A stretch of 64,000 nucleotides of DNA from Bacteroidia bacterium (GTDB taxonomy: Bacteria > Bacteroidota > Bacteroidia > J057), in assembly GCA_033391075.1 (NCBI GenBank), contig JAWPMV010000001.1, positions 1,054,001 through 1,118,000 of the forward strand, given 5' to 3'. How positions within the stretch are numbered: position 1 is the first letter of the stretch; each line of letters begins with the position of its first letter. This document shows, one piece after another, positions 18,170-27,429 of the stretch. The position numbers were made by a program, and so were the translations under genes. Below the pieces are notes generated by a model. The model did not search any database and was not told the DNA's origin. It saw nothing but the letters and a program-made list of their open reading frames with translations.

Positions 18170-18754
18170 ATGTCCAGATCTATACTCACAATCATCCTCT
18201 CTTTTGTATTCACACTATCTTTTGGTCAGGAGCTAAAAATTTCCAATGGAAAACGGGAGAAGGCTTTCCCTAGCTCTACGGTATTTAAGATGATTATATC
18301 GGCGGGGGAAAATTATGAGGCCCAAAAATGTTGCAATTACCAGGAAATCGTAGGGCAGATTCAGTCAATAGGCAAAGACAGCATCAGGATGAAGCTCGAT
18401 GAAGTATGGAGTCAACGAAATGTAGAGAAATTTGACTATGGAGAATTCCTGGAATCTCCTTCAGGAAATATTGATTTCAGCTTTCACCGTGATAGCATAC
18501 GATTTCTATATGGATATCGGAGTCTAAAGGCAAAAAATAGAAAATCCATTCCCGAGGCGATAGGGGGCGTACTGATAGTTACAGGACTGGTTAGTGGATT
18601 AAATTCACTGATGGTCCTTGATCAGGAAAGTAAAAACAGACTTCGCATATCTGGCGCTTTTGAAGTGGGATTGGGATTGCTAACTATCTTTTTGTTCCAA
18701 AAGAAATCCTATAGTTTTATTCATCCTTCTAAACCCTGGAAGGTCATAAACTAA
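18170..18754 (+). CDS. Small secreted/membrane protein, unknown
   Basis: I start it at the ATG at 18170 (MSRSILTIILSFVFTLSFGQ), because this gives a signal peptide; an in-frame ATG at 18074 would overlap the previous gene and add a polar leader. The 194-residue product has a beta-rich part ('IVGQIQSIGKDSIRMKLDEV') and two hydrophobic helices near 125-145 and 157-172. The layout resembles the paralogous pair at 7871/8491 (signal, small beta region, two helices). It follows the two membrane paralogues on the same strand, 86 bases downstream, and may share their operon. Function unknown. Confidence 0.65.
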   Translation: MSRSILTIILSFVFTLSFGQELKISNGKREKAFPSSTVFKMIISAGENYEAQKCCNYQEIVGQIQSIGKDSIRMKLDEVWSQRNVEKFDYGEFLESPSGNIDFSFHRDSIRFLYGYRSLKAKNRKSIPEAIGGVLIVTGLVSGLNSLMVLDQESKNRLRISGAFEVGLGLLTIFLFQKKSYSFIHPSKPWKVIN

Positions 18755-18755
18755 A

Positions 18756-18783
18756 GTAGGTGCCGATCAAGATCGACACCTAC
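18756..18783. terminator. Hairpin between convergent genes
   Basis: GTAGGTG.CGATC pairs with GATCG.CACCTAC around AA, a 12-pair stem with one mismatch. It is immediately after the stop at 18754 and before the end of leuS at 18812. It lacks a T-run, so termination is inferred from position and stability. Confidence 0.5.
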
Positions 18784-18811
18784 GATAATTGGAATACCAG
18801 ATTCCGTTTGA

Positions 18812-21595
18812 CTATACAACAATATTCACGATCCGTCCGGGAACTACAATCACCTTTTTGGGTGATTTCCCTTCCAACCATTGCTGTACGGTCTCATTTC
18901 CTAAGGCGATCTCCTCAACTGCTGCCTTGTCAGCATCGGCAGCTGCATCAATTTTTGTCCGTACTTTTCCATTGATCTGAACGGGATAATTGATGGTGGA
19001 TTCTACCAAATATTTTTCTTCCCACTGAGGATAAGTGGAAAATAAGATACTCTCTTTGTGTCCGATTTTCTCCCACAATTCTTCGCAGAAGTGAGGAGCA
19101 AATGGAGATAATACCCTCAAGAAAGGCTCTAAAATCTCACGCTTGTGGCACTTCAAACGTCCCATTTCCTTTACAAAGACCATAAAGGCAGGAACACAGG
19201 TATTGAAAGCCAAACGTTCAATGTCTTCTTCTACTTTCTTGATACATTGGTGCAAGTATTTCAATTCTTCATCACTAGCTTTATCATCTGTTAAAATGAC
19301 TTCTTCTTGCTCATTGATGAATAAATTGAAGGCACGCTTCAAGAAGTTATGTACTCCTGAAATTCCATCTGTATTCCAGGGTTTAGCCATTTCCAAAGGC
19401 CCCAAAAACATCTCATACAAGCGCAAGGTATCCGCTCCATAGTCTCTACAGATGTCTACCGGGTCTACCGTATTATAGTAGGACTTGGACATCTTCTCGG
19501 CTCTGGGAACCGTTTTGAACTCTCCATCGGCATTGGTGATGAATTCATACTTCCCCTCCAACATCGGATCCTTCTTGAATTCCTCCAAATCCAATGTCTG
19601 GGCCTGTACCATATTTACCTCGACATGTATCTCGGCATAGTCTGCTCTTTCGGCATCAGCAACCATGTCCGCAGAAACGAATTTCTGAACCCCATCTTCC
19701 ACTTTCCGCAAGACCAATTGAGACGTACCCTGTATTTTACCCTGATTGACCAATTTGGTGAAAGGCTCTTCTACAGAAACCTCTCCCATATCATGCAAAA
19801 ACATAGTCCAGAAGCGAGAGTACATCAAGTGCCCTACGGCATGCTCTGTTCCTCCTACATATAAATCAACCGGCATCCAGTAATCCACGATCTTTCTATC
19901 CGCAAATACTTTGTCATTCTTTGCATCCGGATAGCGCATGAAATACCAACTGGAGCCTGCCAAGCCGGGCATGGTATTCAAATCTACCAAGCCTCCATCC
20001 GGACGTTCTTTCCAGTTTTTGGCTCGACTCAAAGGAGGTTCACCACTTTCGGAAGGCTTATATTGATCTACTTCTGGCAAAGTCAAAGGCAATTCAGATT
20101 CATCCATGGGGTAGGCGATGCCATTCTTGAAATAGATAGGCGTTGGCTCTCCCCAATAGCGTTGTCTGGACCAAATCACATCACGTTGACGATAGGTAAC
20201 TTCTTTGTCACCTATGCCCATCTCCACCAATTTGTCGATCATGACTCCGATGGCATCTTTGGCCACCATTCCATTCAAAAAGTCAGAATTGATGATAATT
20301 CCGTCTTTAGGTTGGTAAGGCTCATCCTCATTATCTCCTCCTTCGACTACCTTGACGATATCCAAGCCATATTTTTTGGCGAAATCCCAGTCGCGCTGGT
20401 CTCCACTAGGTACGGCCATGATGGCTCCGGTACCATACGTTATGACTACATAGTCCGCAATCCAGATTGGCAATTTCTCGCCTGTCAAAGGATGGATGGC
20501 ATGACCTCCGGTAAATACTCCTGTTTTGGTCGTGTCAGCAATTCTGTCTTTCTCCGAACGGTTTCCTGCCCAGCTTACATATTCTTCTACCTCTTTCTGC
20601 TGTTCGGGAGTAGTGATTTTTGCAACCAAATCATGTTCAGGTGCTAAAACCATGAATGTATTTCCATATAAGGTGTCAGGACGGGTCGTAAATACAGTAA
20701 TTGTATCTTCCACCCCATCTACATCATAGGTGATATTGGCACCTTCCGAGCGACCGATCCAGTGGCTCTGCATATTTTTCATGGAATCCGACCAATCCAA
20801 GTTGTCCAAATTGTACAACAAACGATCGGCATAGGCCGTGATCCGCAACATCCACTGACGCATTTGCTTGCGCTCTACGGGATGACCTCCTCTTTCGGAT
20901 TTCCCATCCTTGATTTCCTCATTGGCCAATACCGTTCCCAAAGCCGGGCACCAGTTTACATTGGCAAAGGCATTATAGGCCAAACGATAATTCATCAAAA
21001 TGTCTGCCTGGGCCTTTTCATCCATCGCCTTCCAATCCTCTGCACTAAAGCGCTCTTTTTGAGAAGTCGCTGCAGTTATGTTTGCATTTCCTTCCTTTTC
21101 AAAAATCGCAATCAAGTCTTCGATAGGTTGGGCTTTTTCGCTTTCCTTGTTGTACCAATGCTTGAACAACTTCAAAAAGATCCACTGAGTCCATCTGTAA
21201 TAATCCTCATCAGAGGTAGACAAGACAGCATCTGGATCATAATGAAAACCCAAAGCTTCCATTTGTTCCAAATAGCGGGAGATATTCTTTTCGGTGGTTT
21301 CTGCAGGGTGGATACCTGTGCGGATTGCATATTGCTCGGCGGGCAAACCAAAAGAGTCAAAACCCATCGGGTGCAATACATTGAATCCCTTCAATCTTTT
21401 AAAGCGAGTGATGATATCAGTCGCGATATATCCCAGTGGGTGCCCTACATGGAGACCTTTTCCGGAAGGATAAGGAAACATGTCAAGAGCATAGTATTTT
21501 GGCTTCTCAGATAATTTCTCGGCTACGAAGGTTCGATTATCCTTCCAGTAGCTTTGCCATTTTTTTTCAATTTTTTGAAAGTCGTAACTTCCCAT
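18812..21595 (-). CDS. leuS: Leucyl-tRNA synthetase
   Basis: A 927-residue class I synthetase that attaches leucine to tRNA-Leu. HVGH of the catalytic site is at 49-52 in 'FPYPSGKGLHVGHPLGY', and KMSKS is at 701-705 in 'RAEKMSKSYYN'. The editing domain is present with 'TTRPDTLYG' near 305-313 and 'GTGAIMAVPSGDQRDWDFA' near 390-408. 'GSSWYFMRYPD' near 550 is the usual second catalytic-domain block. Length is slightly above the bacterial norm because of insertions in the 580-700 region. It is a single-gene unit facing a 439-base divergent upstream region. Confidence 0.97.
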   Translation of the reverse strand: MGSYDFQKIEKKWQSYWKDNRTFVAEKLSEKPKYYALDMFPYPSGKGLHVGHPLGYIATDIITRFKRLKGFNVLHPMGFDSFGLPAEQYAIRTGIHPAETTEKNISRYLEQMEALGFHYDPDAVLSTSDEDYYRWTQWIFLKLFKHWYNKESEKAQPIEDLIAIFEKEGNANITAATSQKERFSAEDWKAMDEKAQADILMNYRLAYNAFANVNWCPALGTVLANEEIKDGKSERGGHPVERKQMRQWMLRITAYADRLLYNLDNLDWSDSMKNMQSHWIGRSEGANITYDVDGVEDTITVFTTRPDTLYGNTFMVLAPEHDLVAKITTPEQQKEVEEYVSWAGNRSEKDRIADTTKTGVFTGGHAIHPLTGEKLPIWIADYVVITYGTGAIMAVPSGDQRDWDFAKKYGLDIVKVVEGGDNEDEPYQPKDGIIINSDFLNGMVAKDAIGVMIDKLVEMGIGDKEVTYRQRDVIWSRQRYWGEPTPIYFKNGIAYPMDESELPLTLPEVDQYKPSESGEPPLSRAKNWKERPDGGLVDLNTMPGLAGSSWYFMRYPDAKNDKVFADRKIVDYWMPVDLYVGGTEHAVGHLMYSRFWTMFLHDMGEVSVEEPFTKLVNQGKIQGTSQLVLRKVEDGVQKFVSADMVADAERADYAEIHVEVNMVQAQTLDLEEFKKDPMLEGKYEFITNADGEFKTVPRAEKMSKSYYNTVDPVDICRDYGADTLRLYEMFLGPLEMAKPWNTDGISGVHNFLKRAFNLFINEQEEVILTDDKASDEELKYLHQCIKKVEEDIERLAFNTCVPAFMVFVKEMGRLKCHKREILEPFLRVLSPFAPHFCEELWEKIGHKESILFSTYPQWEEKYLVESTINYPVQINGKVRTKIDAAADADKAAVEEIALGNETVQQWLEGKSPKKVIVVPGRIVNIVV

Positions 21596-22034
21596 GGGTT
21601 AAGAATGAAATTTAAGTAAAAGTGAAAGCAGCAGGGGCCTGATCTCGATCTATAGCATAGCAAAAATGCCTCCCTTCTCATGCCTTTTGCTTTCGGCTTG
21701 CGAAGTTAATTCAAATTGCTGGCTTTCGCCAATTTAGACTAAGGGGATCAGGTCAGAAAAGATTCGTTAAACAAATCCTTTCCTGTGCTGTTTAGAAAAA
21801 TATAAAAGAGGTGTGCTTACATCTTACGGCAAAAGGTCCATTTGGTTAAATGCACAATTTTTTTCCTTATAAAAGCCCTCTTGCTATCTATCAGAAGCTG
21901 GCCTGAGCTGTGGACAAAATATCCCATTCCTCCTGATCTATGGCATAAGGTTTGACTAAGTAACAATAGCTGTTAAAAGTGGTAAGTAATATTTAGAGAA
22001 AAATGTAACTTGGCCGCTACAATAAACGGGTATA
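21596..22034. other. 439-base divergent intergenic region, no gene seen
   Basis: This gap separates leuS from the amidase gene. It is AT-rich with no open frame of interest. A TAACTTGG box at 22006-22013 could be a -7 element for the plus-strand gene, but I find no -33 partner. No tRNA, T-box or riboswitch signature is recognisable. The segments CCTGATC (near 21639) and GATCAGG (near 21747) are a short inverted pair too far apart to be convincing. Confidence 0.5.
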
Positions 22035-23498
22035 ATGATTCCTAAAGAAGTTTCGTCTTTGCTAAGACCTGTCGTCTTGAGCTTGCTATATATAATTAGT
22101 ATCTCAGTAGCTCAAGCTGTACCCGTCCAATCCAGTATCAATATTGATTTTTTGGTCCCTCAAGCCGGGCAGGAAGAAATAAATATCCTGCAAACTTCTA
22201 ATGGATTGATTTCTCACAGGAGAAACCTTGAGGCCGTTTATATTTCCCAGAAGTACGATATTCCTATTCAAAATGCTTATCCATTCCTGACCTTTACACC
22301 GGTCGGAGAGGTAGACAATTATCGCAAAGAAGGCTTTCATTTTAATGTCCGCTTTTCTTCGGATGGTAATAACTGGTCTAACTGGGAAGAAATTGGTCTC
22401 TTTCATGAAATTGATCCGGATGATACCCGCTATATCGGAGAGATGCTCTACCTCGATGGCAGTCAGCGCTTTTTCGAGTTTATGATTGTTTTGAGTAATG
22501 ATGCGATTACGCTTCCTCCTATAAGGCTTCGAAGTCTTAAGCTTGATTTTTTCAATCCAAATGTGGGAAGTGCTCCGGGCGATTTTCAAAAGCCGGATGA
22601 TGCGGGAAATCCATTGGCGAAGTTTAATGAAAGTGAGTGTGATTGTGCGCAGCCAGATTTTTCTGATAGGGTCGCCTGGAATTGCCCGGATGGGAATACC
22701 TTTTCAGGATCAGGTTCTCCGGTTATGACGGATGTAACGCATATGATCGTTCATCACTCTGCCGGACCTAATAATAGCAGTGATTGGGGAGCGGCAGTAT
22801 TGGCCATCTGGAATTTGCATAAAAATACCAATGGCTGGGATGATATCGGTTATAACTGGCTGATCGATCCGAATGGAGTGATCTATGAAGGAAGAGGAGG
22901 TGGAAATAATGTCCGAGGGGCACATTTTTGTGGAAAAAATACGGGTACGATGGGCATTTGCTTCCTGGGAAATTTTGAAACAGCTACGCCAAGTCCTGAA
23001 GCTTTGGCAAGTTTGGAAGCTTTATTAGCCTGGAAAAGTTGTGATTCAGGCCTCGATCCTAAAGGCTCAGCTTTGCATGCTTCCAGTGGACTTACCTTAC
23101 AAACGATATCTGGTCATAGAGATGGATGCAATACCCTTTGTCCGGGTGCCAATCTTTACCCTATGTTGGCCGCTCAGGTTCGAGATAATGCAGACTCTAT
23201 TTTGACAGCCTGCACCATGGTTACTTCTGTAAATGACTTGGACCAAATTTCCGAACTAAACGTTTATCCCAATCCTAGCGAAGGAGACATCAATGTCAGC
23301 TGGACAGCTATACAAGCTGGTGAAGTCATGATGGAGGTTCTTAATTACCAGGGACAGGTATTCCTTCAGCGCGAATTGGATTTATTTCTCGGCAGCCAAA
23401 GTCTTCAACTGGATCTGCCCGAGCTGAGTTCAGGCATTTACCTTCTGCGATTCCGCAATAAAAAAGGAACGCTTACGCGCAAAATACTATTGCTGTAA
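22035..23498 (+). CDS. PGRP/amidase_2 N-acetylmuramoyl-L-alanine amidase with T9SS sorting domain
   Basis: A 487-residue exported peptidoglycan amidase. A signal peptide ends near AQAVP (30). Residues 35-200 form a beta-rich region typical of the PGRP-like secreted amidases of the phylum. The amidase domain spans about 230-380, with zinc ligands His240 (or His241) in 'IVHHSAG', His361 in 'SGHRDG' and Cys369 in 'TLCPG', plus the wording 'IGYNWLIDPNGVIYEGR'. A T9SS type A C-terminal domain follows from about 405 ('LNVYPNPSEGDINVSW...GIYLLRFRNK'). It probably cuts peptidoglycan of other cells or recycles released wall outside the cell. Confidence 0.9.
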   Translation: MIPKEVSSLLRPVVLSLLYIISISVAQAVPVQSSINIDFLVPQAGQEEINILQTSNGLISHRRNLEAVYISQKYDIPIQNAYPFLTFTPVGEVDNYRKEGFHFNVRFSSDGNNWSNWEEIGLFHEIDPDDTRYIGEMLYLDGSQRFFEFMIVLSNDAITLPPIRLRSLKLDFFNPNVGSAPGDFQKPDDAGNPLAKFNESECDCAQPDFSDRVAWNCPDGNTFSGSGSPVMTDVTHMIVHHSAGPNNSSDWGAAVLAIWNLHKNTNGWDDIGYNWLIDPNGVIYEGRGGGNNVRGAHFCGKNTGTMGICFLGNFETATPSPEALASLEALLAWKSCDSGLDPKGSALHASSGLTLQTISGHRDGCNTLCPGANLYPMLAAQVRDNADSILTACTMVTSVNDLDQISELNVYPNPSEGDINVSWTAIQAGEVMMEVLNYQGQVFLQRELDLFLGSQSLQLDLPELSSGIYLLRFRNKKGTLTRKILLL

Positions 23499-23544
23499 GC
23501 GTCCGAGATTCTCTGTTTTAATTTTTGGAAGTCAGATAGAGGGA

Positions 23545-24327
23545 TTACTCCTTCTTATCAGTATCTGTTTTCTTTTTAGGAGCAGCTTTTTTCCGGGCAG
23601 TTGTTTTCTTGGCTGCTGGTTTTTTTGCTGCCGGCTTTTTAGGAGCTGCTTTTTGGGGCTCCTTTGCTGCTTCTTTAAATTCTCCTTTGATCTGCTTTTT
23701 CATCGCAGCGAATTCCTGTGCGGAGATTACGCCTTTTTCCTTTAACTCACCCAATTCCTTGAGTTTTTGTAAAGCTACGGATTGATCATCCTTAGGAGCT
23801 GTAGCTGCTTCAGCAGCTTGTTTTATCTCAATCTCTACTTCTTTAACCTCATTTTCCATTTCCTCTTTCCACTCACTGGCTTTTTTCTTGCCCTCTTCAT
23901 ATCGCTCTTCATAGTATTTTTTCAAAACTTCCATATCGAGGTCCTGGAAATTGCCTCCTTCTGTGGCATGGCGATGGAAAACATCTCCCAATGCATAGGT
24001 TGCTGCACCAGAAAGAACTACCTGGCTGATGCCTCCTAAAATGGTACCGATGCCTGGAATGGCTTTAAAGAGCGATGAACCGATTCTGATCATCATATTT
24101 CCAGTCAAAGCTCCAACAAGAGCTTTACCTGAGCTTTCTGAATAATCTAGTTCATGAAGGTTTGCCAACTGCTTGAGCATATCTAATTGGATAGCGGTTA
24201 CAGCAGCAAGGTCTAGTAGAGGAATAGGAATCACACTTCCTCCCATGGCATATAGCACGTGATTGCGGATGATTTCCTCAGCAAGTACGCTTTGAGGTAT
24301 TTCTTCTTTAGTCGATTTATCGCTCAT
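23545..24327 (-). CDS. DUF697-like membrane protein with SHOCT-like segment and histone-H1-like tail
   Basis: A 260-residue protein with three parts. Residues 12-125 resemble DUF697/YcjF ('GGSVIPIPLLDLAAVTAIQ' and 'IPGIGTILGGISQVVLSGAA', two hydrophobic hairpins). Residues 125-185 are a charged helix. 'LQKLKELGELKEKGVISAQE' at about 184-203 is a SHOCT-type motif. The last 45 residues are a Lys/Ala/Pro tail (AAPKKPAAKKPAAKK, then further AAPKKK units) like histone H1 or Hc1-type DNA-binding tails. Such a tail on a membrane protein suggests binding of nucleic acid or polyanion at the membrane; this is inference. Confidence 0.75.
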   Translation of the reverse strand: MSDKSTKEEIPQSVLAEEIIRNHVLYAMGGSVIPIPLLDLAAVTAIQLDMLKQLANLHELDYSESSGKALVGALTGNMMIRIGSSLFKAIPGIGTILGGISQVVLSGAATYALGDVFHRHATEGGNFQDLDMEVLKKYYEERYEEGKKKASEWKEEMENEVKEVEIEIKQAAEAATAPKDDQSVALQKLKELGELKEKGVISAQEFAAMKKQIKGEFKEAAKEPQKAAPKKPAAKKPAAKKTTARKKAAPKKKTDTDKKE

Positions 24328-24476
24328 AATGTTCTTTTATAATTCTGATTGTTTAGAACCCATAGTATTCTTTCGATAAACAAAGGGCTTGGGTTACATT
24401 TTTGTCTGTTTAATGACACAATGTTTAGCAGGAGAGTTGGAAGAAAGGGACGATAAATCTTAAAAATAAATCCTGT

Positions 24477-25175
24477 TTATTTTCTGTAAAGGAGTTTTTT
24501 AAAAACACTGACATTGAAATAAAAGCCTTCTGCATCTATGTCATTAGGGGCTACATATAAATAATCAAAAGGCTGATCCTGGCTATTTTTTTTCCCTGTC
24601 ACCCTCAGACCCATTAGGCGCATGAAATCATATTCATGAGGAACTGAAATTACGTGGATCGCATTTTCTTTACTCTGCCCATTTCCACTACTCATCAATA
24701 CTTCCTGAATGAGCTTAATCCGAAATCCACATATGTATGACTTCCGAGGTCTATGGAGTTGTCGATAGATTTTTTCCTGATAAAGGAGCGCAGTTAAATC
24801 AAATGGATCTTTTGCCAAAGCAGAATCCGCATAGAGGAGAATTTTATTAAGCATCTTTTTGCTATAGTTCTGTTGTTTGGGAAGTTTATACAGGCTGTCA
24901 AGGTATTTTGATTGTTTATAAGGAGCATAGTTCTTATGCAGGGTATACCCATAGTAAAGGCATCTTTTCTCTTCCAGGCTCATTTTATTATCCGCATACT
25001 CATAGCGATCCATAAGTCTTGGATAATAAAATTTGCTAGCAGTATCAGCAATTTGTGCTTCGATTTTTTTATAGTCAGGAGAATTGAACATGCTTTCCTG
25101 GCCCTGAGCTACATAATCGGAAAGAAGAAGAGTGAGTAACAGGATAGTTGTTGATAATCTTTTGAGCAATATCAT
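24477..25175 (-). CDS. DUF4919-family secreted protein
   Basis: A 232-residue protein with a signal peptide (ending near YVAQGQ, 26). The segments 'KMSLEEKRCLYYGYTLHKNY', 'YADSALAKDPFDLTALLYQE' and 'GQSKENAIHVISVPHEYDFM' match the DUF4919 pattern of Bacteroidota (the short wording 'LTxEE..LYYG...Y.PY' and a closing segment on stored state). Members are helical repeat proteins of unknown role. It is upstream of the DUF697 gene on the same strand but 149 bases away. Confidence 0.75.
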   Translation of the reverse strand: MILLKRLSTTILLLTLLLSDYVAQGQESMFNSPDYKKIEAQIADTASKFYYPRLMDRYEYADNKMSLEEKRCLYYGYTLHKNYAPYKQSKYLDSLYKLPKQQNYSKKMLNKILLYADSALAKDPFDLTALLYQEKIYRQLHRPRKSYICGFRIKLIQEVLMSSGNGQSKENAIHVISVPHEYDFMRLMGLRVTGKKNSQDQPFDYLYVAPNDIDAEGFYFNVSVFKKLLYRK

Positions 25176-25396
25176 AGTCTTTGGGTTTAGTTCTTGAGTA
25201 GGAGTAAATGAAATGGCTAAATCCGAAAACTGATAATTGATTTCCCGCTAGTGAAGGAGGGAAATGGGACAAATCCGTAAATGTTTCTTTTTCAGAATTT
25301 TGATTGGTGTTCTGTGCAAATACTCCTTTAAAAACTTCATACTTGATCTCGAAAGTTTTTCTTAAACCCTTTTCCCTTTGTAGCGTTTTCCTAATT

Positions 25397-26392
25397 ATGA
25401 AGTCCTTTATTCTTTCTATTGCCTTATTACTATTACTTCCAGCTTCTCATGAAATAGTTCCAGAGGATCGTATCAATGGAGTCAATTTTGTCGCTCCTTC
25501 CCGGGTGGTACATACAAATCCTATGGAACCTGTAGTTGATCTGGGAGCAGGTTGGATTTCCGTTATGCCCTATGCTTATAGCAACCGAAGGTCTCCGGGT
25601 GTCAGGCACAATACGCCTTGGCAATGGTGGGGAGAAAAAACAAGCGGAACGATTGCCACTATCAAGTTTGCTCAGGAGAAGGGTTTGAAGGTGATGCTCA
25701 AACCTCATATATGGGTAAGTGGTGAAGGTTGGGCCGGAGATTTTTACCTGGAAAGTGAAGCTGAATGGCAGGAATGGGAAAAGGAATATGAGGAGTACAT
25801 TCTGCCCTTAGCAATCGAAGCAGAAAAGTTGGGTGTCGAAATGATCTGTATTGCTACAGAGTATCGCCAGATCGTGAGAAAACGTCCAACGTATTTCCCA
25901 AAACTCATTAAAAAGATCAGAAAGGTATATTCTGGTGAACTGACTTATGCAGCTAATTGGGATAATTTTGATCGGGTTACATTTTGGGATCAACTCGACT
26001 ACATCGGGATCGATGCTTACTTCCCCCTTTCTGAGACAAAGAATGCCAGCCAGGATGTCCTCTGTCAGTCCTGGGCACCTCATAAAAAGCAAATTAAGGA
26101 TGTGCAGAAAAAATATAAAAAGCCTGTGCTGTTTACTGAATATGGATACTGCTCAGTAGCCTATGGAGCCCGTCGTCCCTGGGAAGAAGGAGATTTGGGA
26201 GGACTAAGTATGGAAGCTCAATCAGAGGCCTATAAAGCGATTTATGAAACCTTCTGGCATGAAAGCTGGTTTGCGGGAGGATTTCTCTGGAAATGGTATG
26301 ATTACCATGATAGAGTAGGAGGGGAGGGGAACCGAGACTTTACTCCTCAGAATAAACCGGTGATGGAGGTGATTAAGAAGTGGTTTAAGTAA
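25397..26392 (+). CDS. GH113-like TIM-barrel glycoside hydrolase
   Basis: I place the start at 25397 because MKSFILSIALLLLLPASHEI is a good signal peptide; the frame opens upstream at 25304 with a less convincing leader. The 331-residue product is a (beta/alpha)8 glycosidase: 'GVNFVAPSR' is strand 1, 'LKVMLKPHIWV' strand 3, 'ICIATEYRQI' carries the likely acid/base Glu (about 157), and 'PVLFTEYGYCS' carries the likely nucleophile Glu (about 250). 'GFLWKWYDYH' closes the barrel. GH113 enzymes act on beta-mannan; related proteins have other substrates. It is a single gene that converges on the next one across a terminator. Confidence 0.85.
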   Translation: MKSFILSIALLLLLPASHEIVPEDRINGVNFVAPSRVVHTNPMEPVVDLGAGWISVMPYAYSNRRSPGVRHNTPWQWWGEKTSGTIATIKFAQEKGLKVMLKPHIWVSGEGWAGDFYLESEAEWQEWEKEYEEYILPLAIEAEKLGVEMICIATEYRQIVRKRPTYFPKLIKKIRKVYSGELTYAANWDNFDRVTFWDQLDYIGIDAYFPLSETKNASQDVLCQSWAPHKKQIKDVQKKYKKPVLFTEYGYCSVAYGARRPWEEGDLGGLSMEAQSEAYKAIYETFWHESWFAGGFLWKWYDYHDRVGGEGNRDFTPQNKPVMEVIKKWFK

Positions 26393-26439
26393 AAGAGTGA
26401 AAGTGCAGACCTTAAGATCAGGGAGCAAGAATAAAAAAA

Positions 26440-26477
26440 TGTCATCCTGGAATCTTTTAGATATCCGGGATGACATG
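26440..26477 (-). terminator. Bidirectional hairpin, T-run on minus strand
   Basis: ATGTCATCC pairs with GGATGACAT, extended inside by GGA/TCC. On the minus strand the stem is followed by seven T. It should end the minus-strand gene at 26493 and may also stop the plus-strand glycosidase gene. Confidence 0.8.
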
Positions 26478-26492
26478 TCTTTGTGAAGAAAT

Positions 26493-27248
26493 TTACTCAG
26501 CTACTTTCGCTCCTTCAGGCATCTCAAACCTACTGTCCAAATGAGGCTCTTTGCTCAACTTCAAGTCTGTAAAATTGACCGTATTTCTTGGCTCCATTAG
26601 TTTTCCTTCTTCAACTTTAAACCAGCTGATGCTTTGGGGAAGCAGGATATCGCCTACTTTCGTCCAATTGTGGTAGCGGATTTTATTAAAATTTTTCTTA
26701 CGCGCTTTTGAATAATAAGTAGCCGTATATCCCAACCAGGCCATTTGATAGGTCTCCGGATCATAGTATAAAATATATTCATCCAGATCACTTGCTCCAA
26801 CTCCCTGATTATAGCTGATCTTTACGCCCGGATAAGACTTTCCTTCATACTCGAGGGCCTCGGCTTCTGAATAATTGATCCCTTCATCCCCCAATACAAA
26901 GGGCATGGCATAAAAGTAAAACATGAGATTATGGTAGAAGGTGGCATTTCCTTTATAATCTTCTCCGGCTTTCAACCAAATCTGCTCTCCGTCATAACCC
27001 ATACTGAAATTCTTGCCATCTATACGGTCCTTTCTGTCCCAGAGATTGACATAATTCATTTCAATTTCATCTTCTTTTTCTATCCCAAAAGTCAGGGCTC
27101 CGTAGGACTTCCATGCGTCTATGCCTCCGTGTGCATCAAAAACCATTTGTAGTGCTTTTGGATACTCAGCCTGCCGGCTGTTTGTTTGCTTCATGGCCAC
27201 ACCTGTGAATAATAAGATAATCAGGCTGGCTAAAGAGATCTCTTTCAT
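26493..27248 (-). CDS. Secreted DUF6503-like protein
   Basis: A 251-residue protein with a signal sequence (about 1-20). The segment 'MVFDAHGGIDAWKSYGALTF' (near 36-55) and 'EYILYYDPETYQMAWLGYTA' are the typical beginning and middle of a Bacteroidota group that reads like outer-membrane lipoprotein-sorting (LolA/B-like) folds and is often labelled DUF6503. I assign the family from memory of this wording. The protein has no catalytic motif and is probably periplasmic or outer-membrane associated. It is a single gene with its own terminator. Confidence 0.65.
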   Translation of the reverse strand: MKEISLASLIILLFTGVAMKQTNSRQAEYPKALQMVFDAHGGIDAWKSYGALTFGIEKEDEIEMNYVNLWDRKDRIDGKNFSMGYDGEQIWLKAGEDYKGNATFYHNLMFYFYAMPFVLGDEGINYSEAEALEYEGKSYPGVKISYNQGVGASDLDEYILYYDPETYQMAWLGYTATYYSKARKKNFNKIRYHNWTKVGDILLPQSISWFKVEEGKLMEPRNTVNFTDLKLSKEPHLDSRFEMPEGAKVAE

Positions 27249-27429
27249 TGTCTAATGTTTTCTAAGTAAGTATTTATACTAGCTAAAATTCCTGTCCAAA
27301 TCTCGGATAAAATTTGTTCTGCTCTCAAGGTTTCGGACAAATTCTGAAAATTCTTCGGCAAATTTCTTTGGGAAGCTTATCTTGAAATGACAGCAGGCAG
27401 ACATTCCTGCTTTTACCTAAGCTCAATAC

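Noticed and set aside
20762-21514. Plus-strand open frame of about 250 codons opposite leuS
   Set aside because: It lies wholly inside leuS on the other strand, shows no domain or signal peptide, and leuS is a certain gene there. It is a shadow frame.
21596-22034. RNA gene or riboswitch in the leuS upstream region
   Set aside because: I looked for tRNA arms, T-box and common riboswitch words and saw none; short inverted words there are too weak to count.
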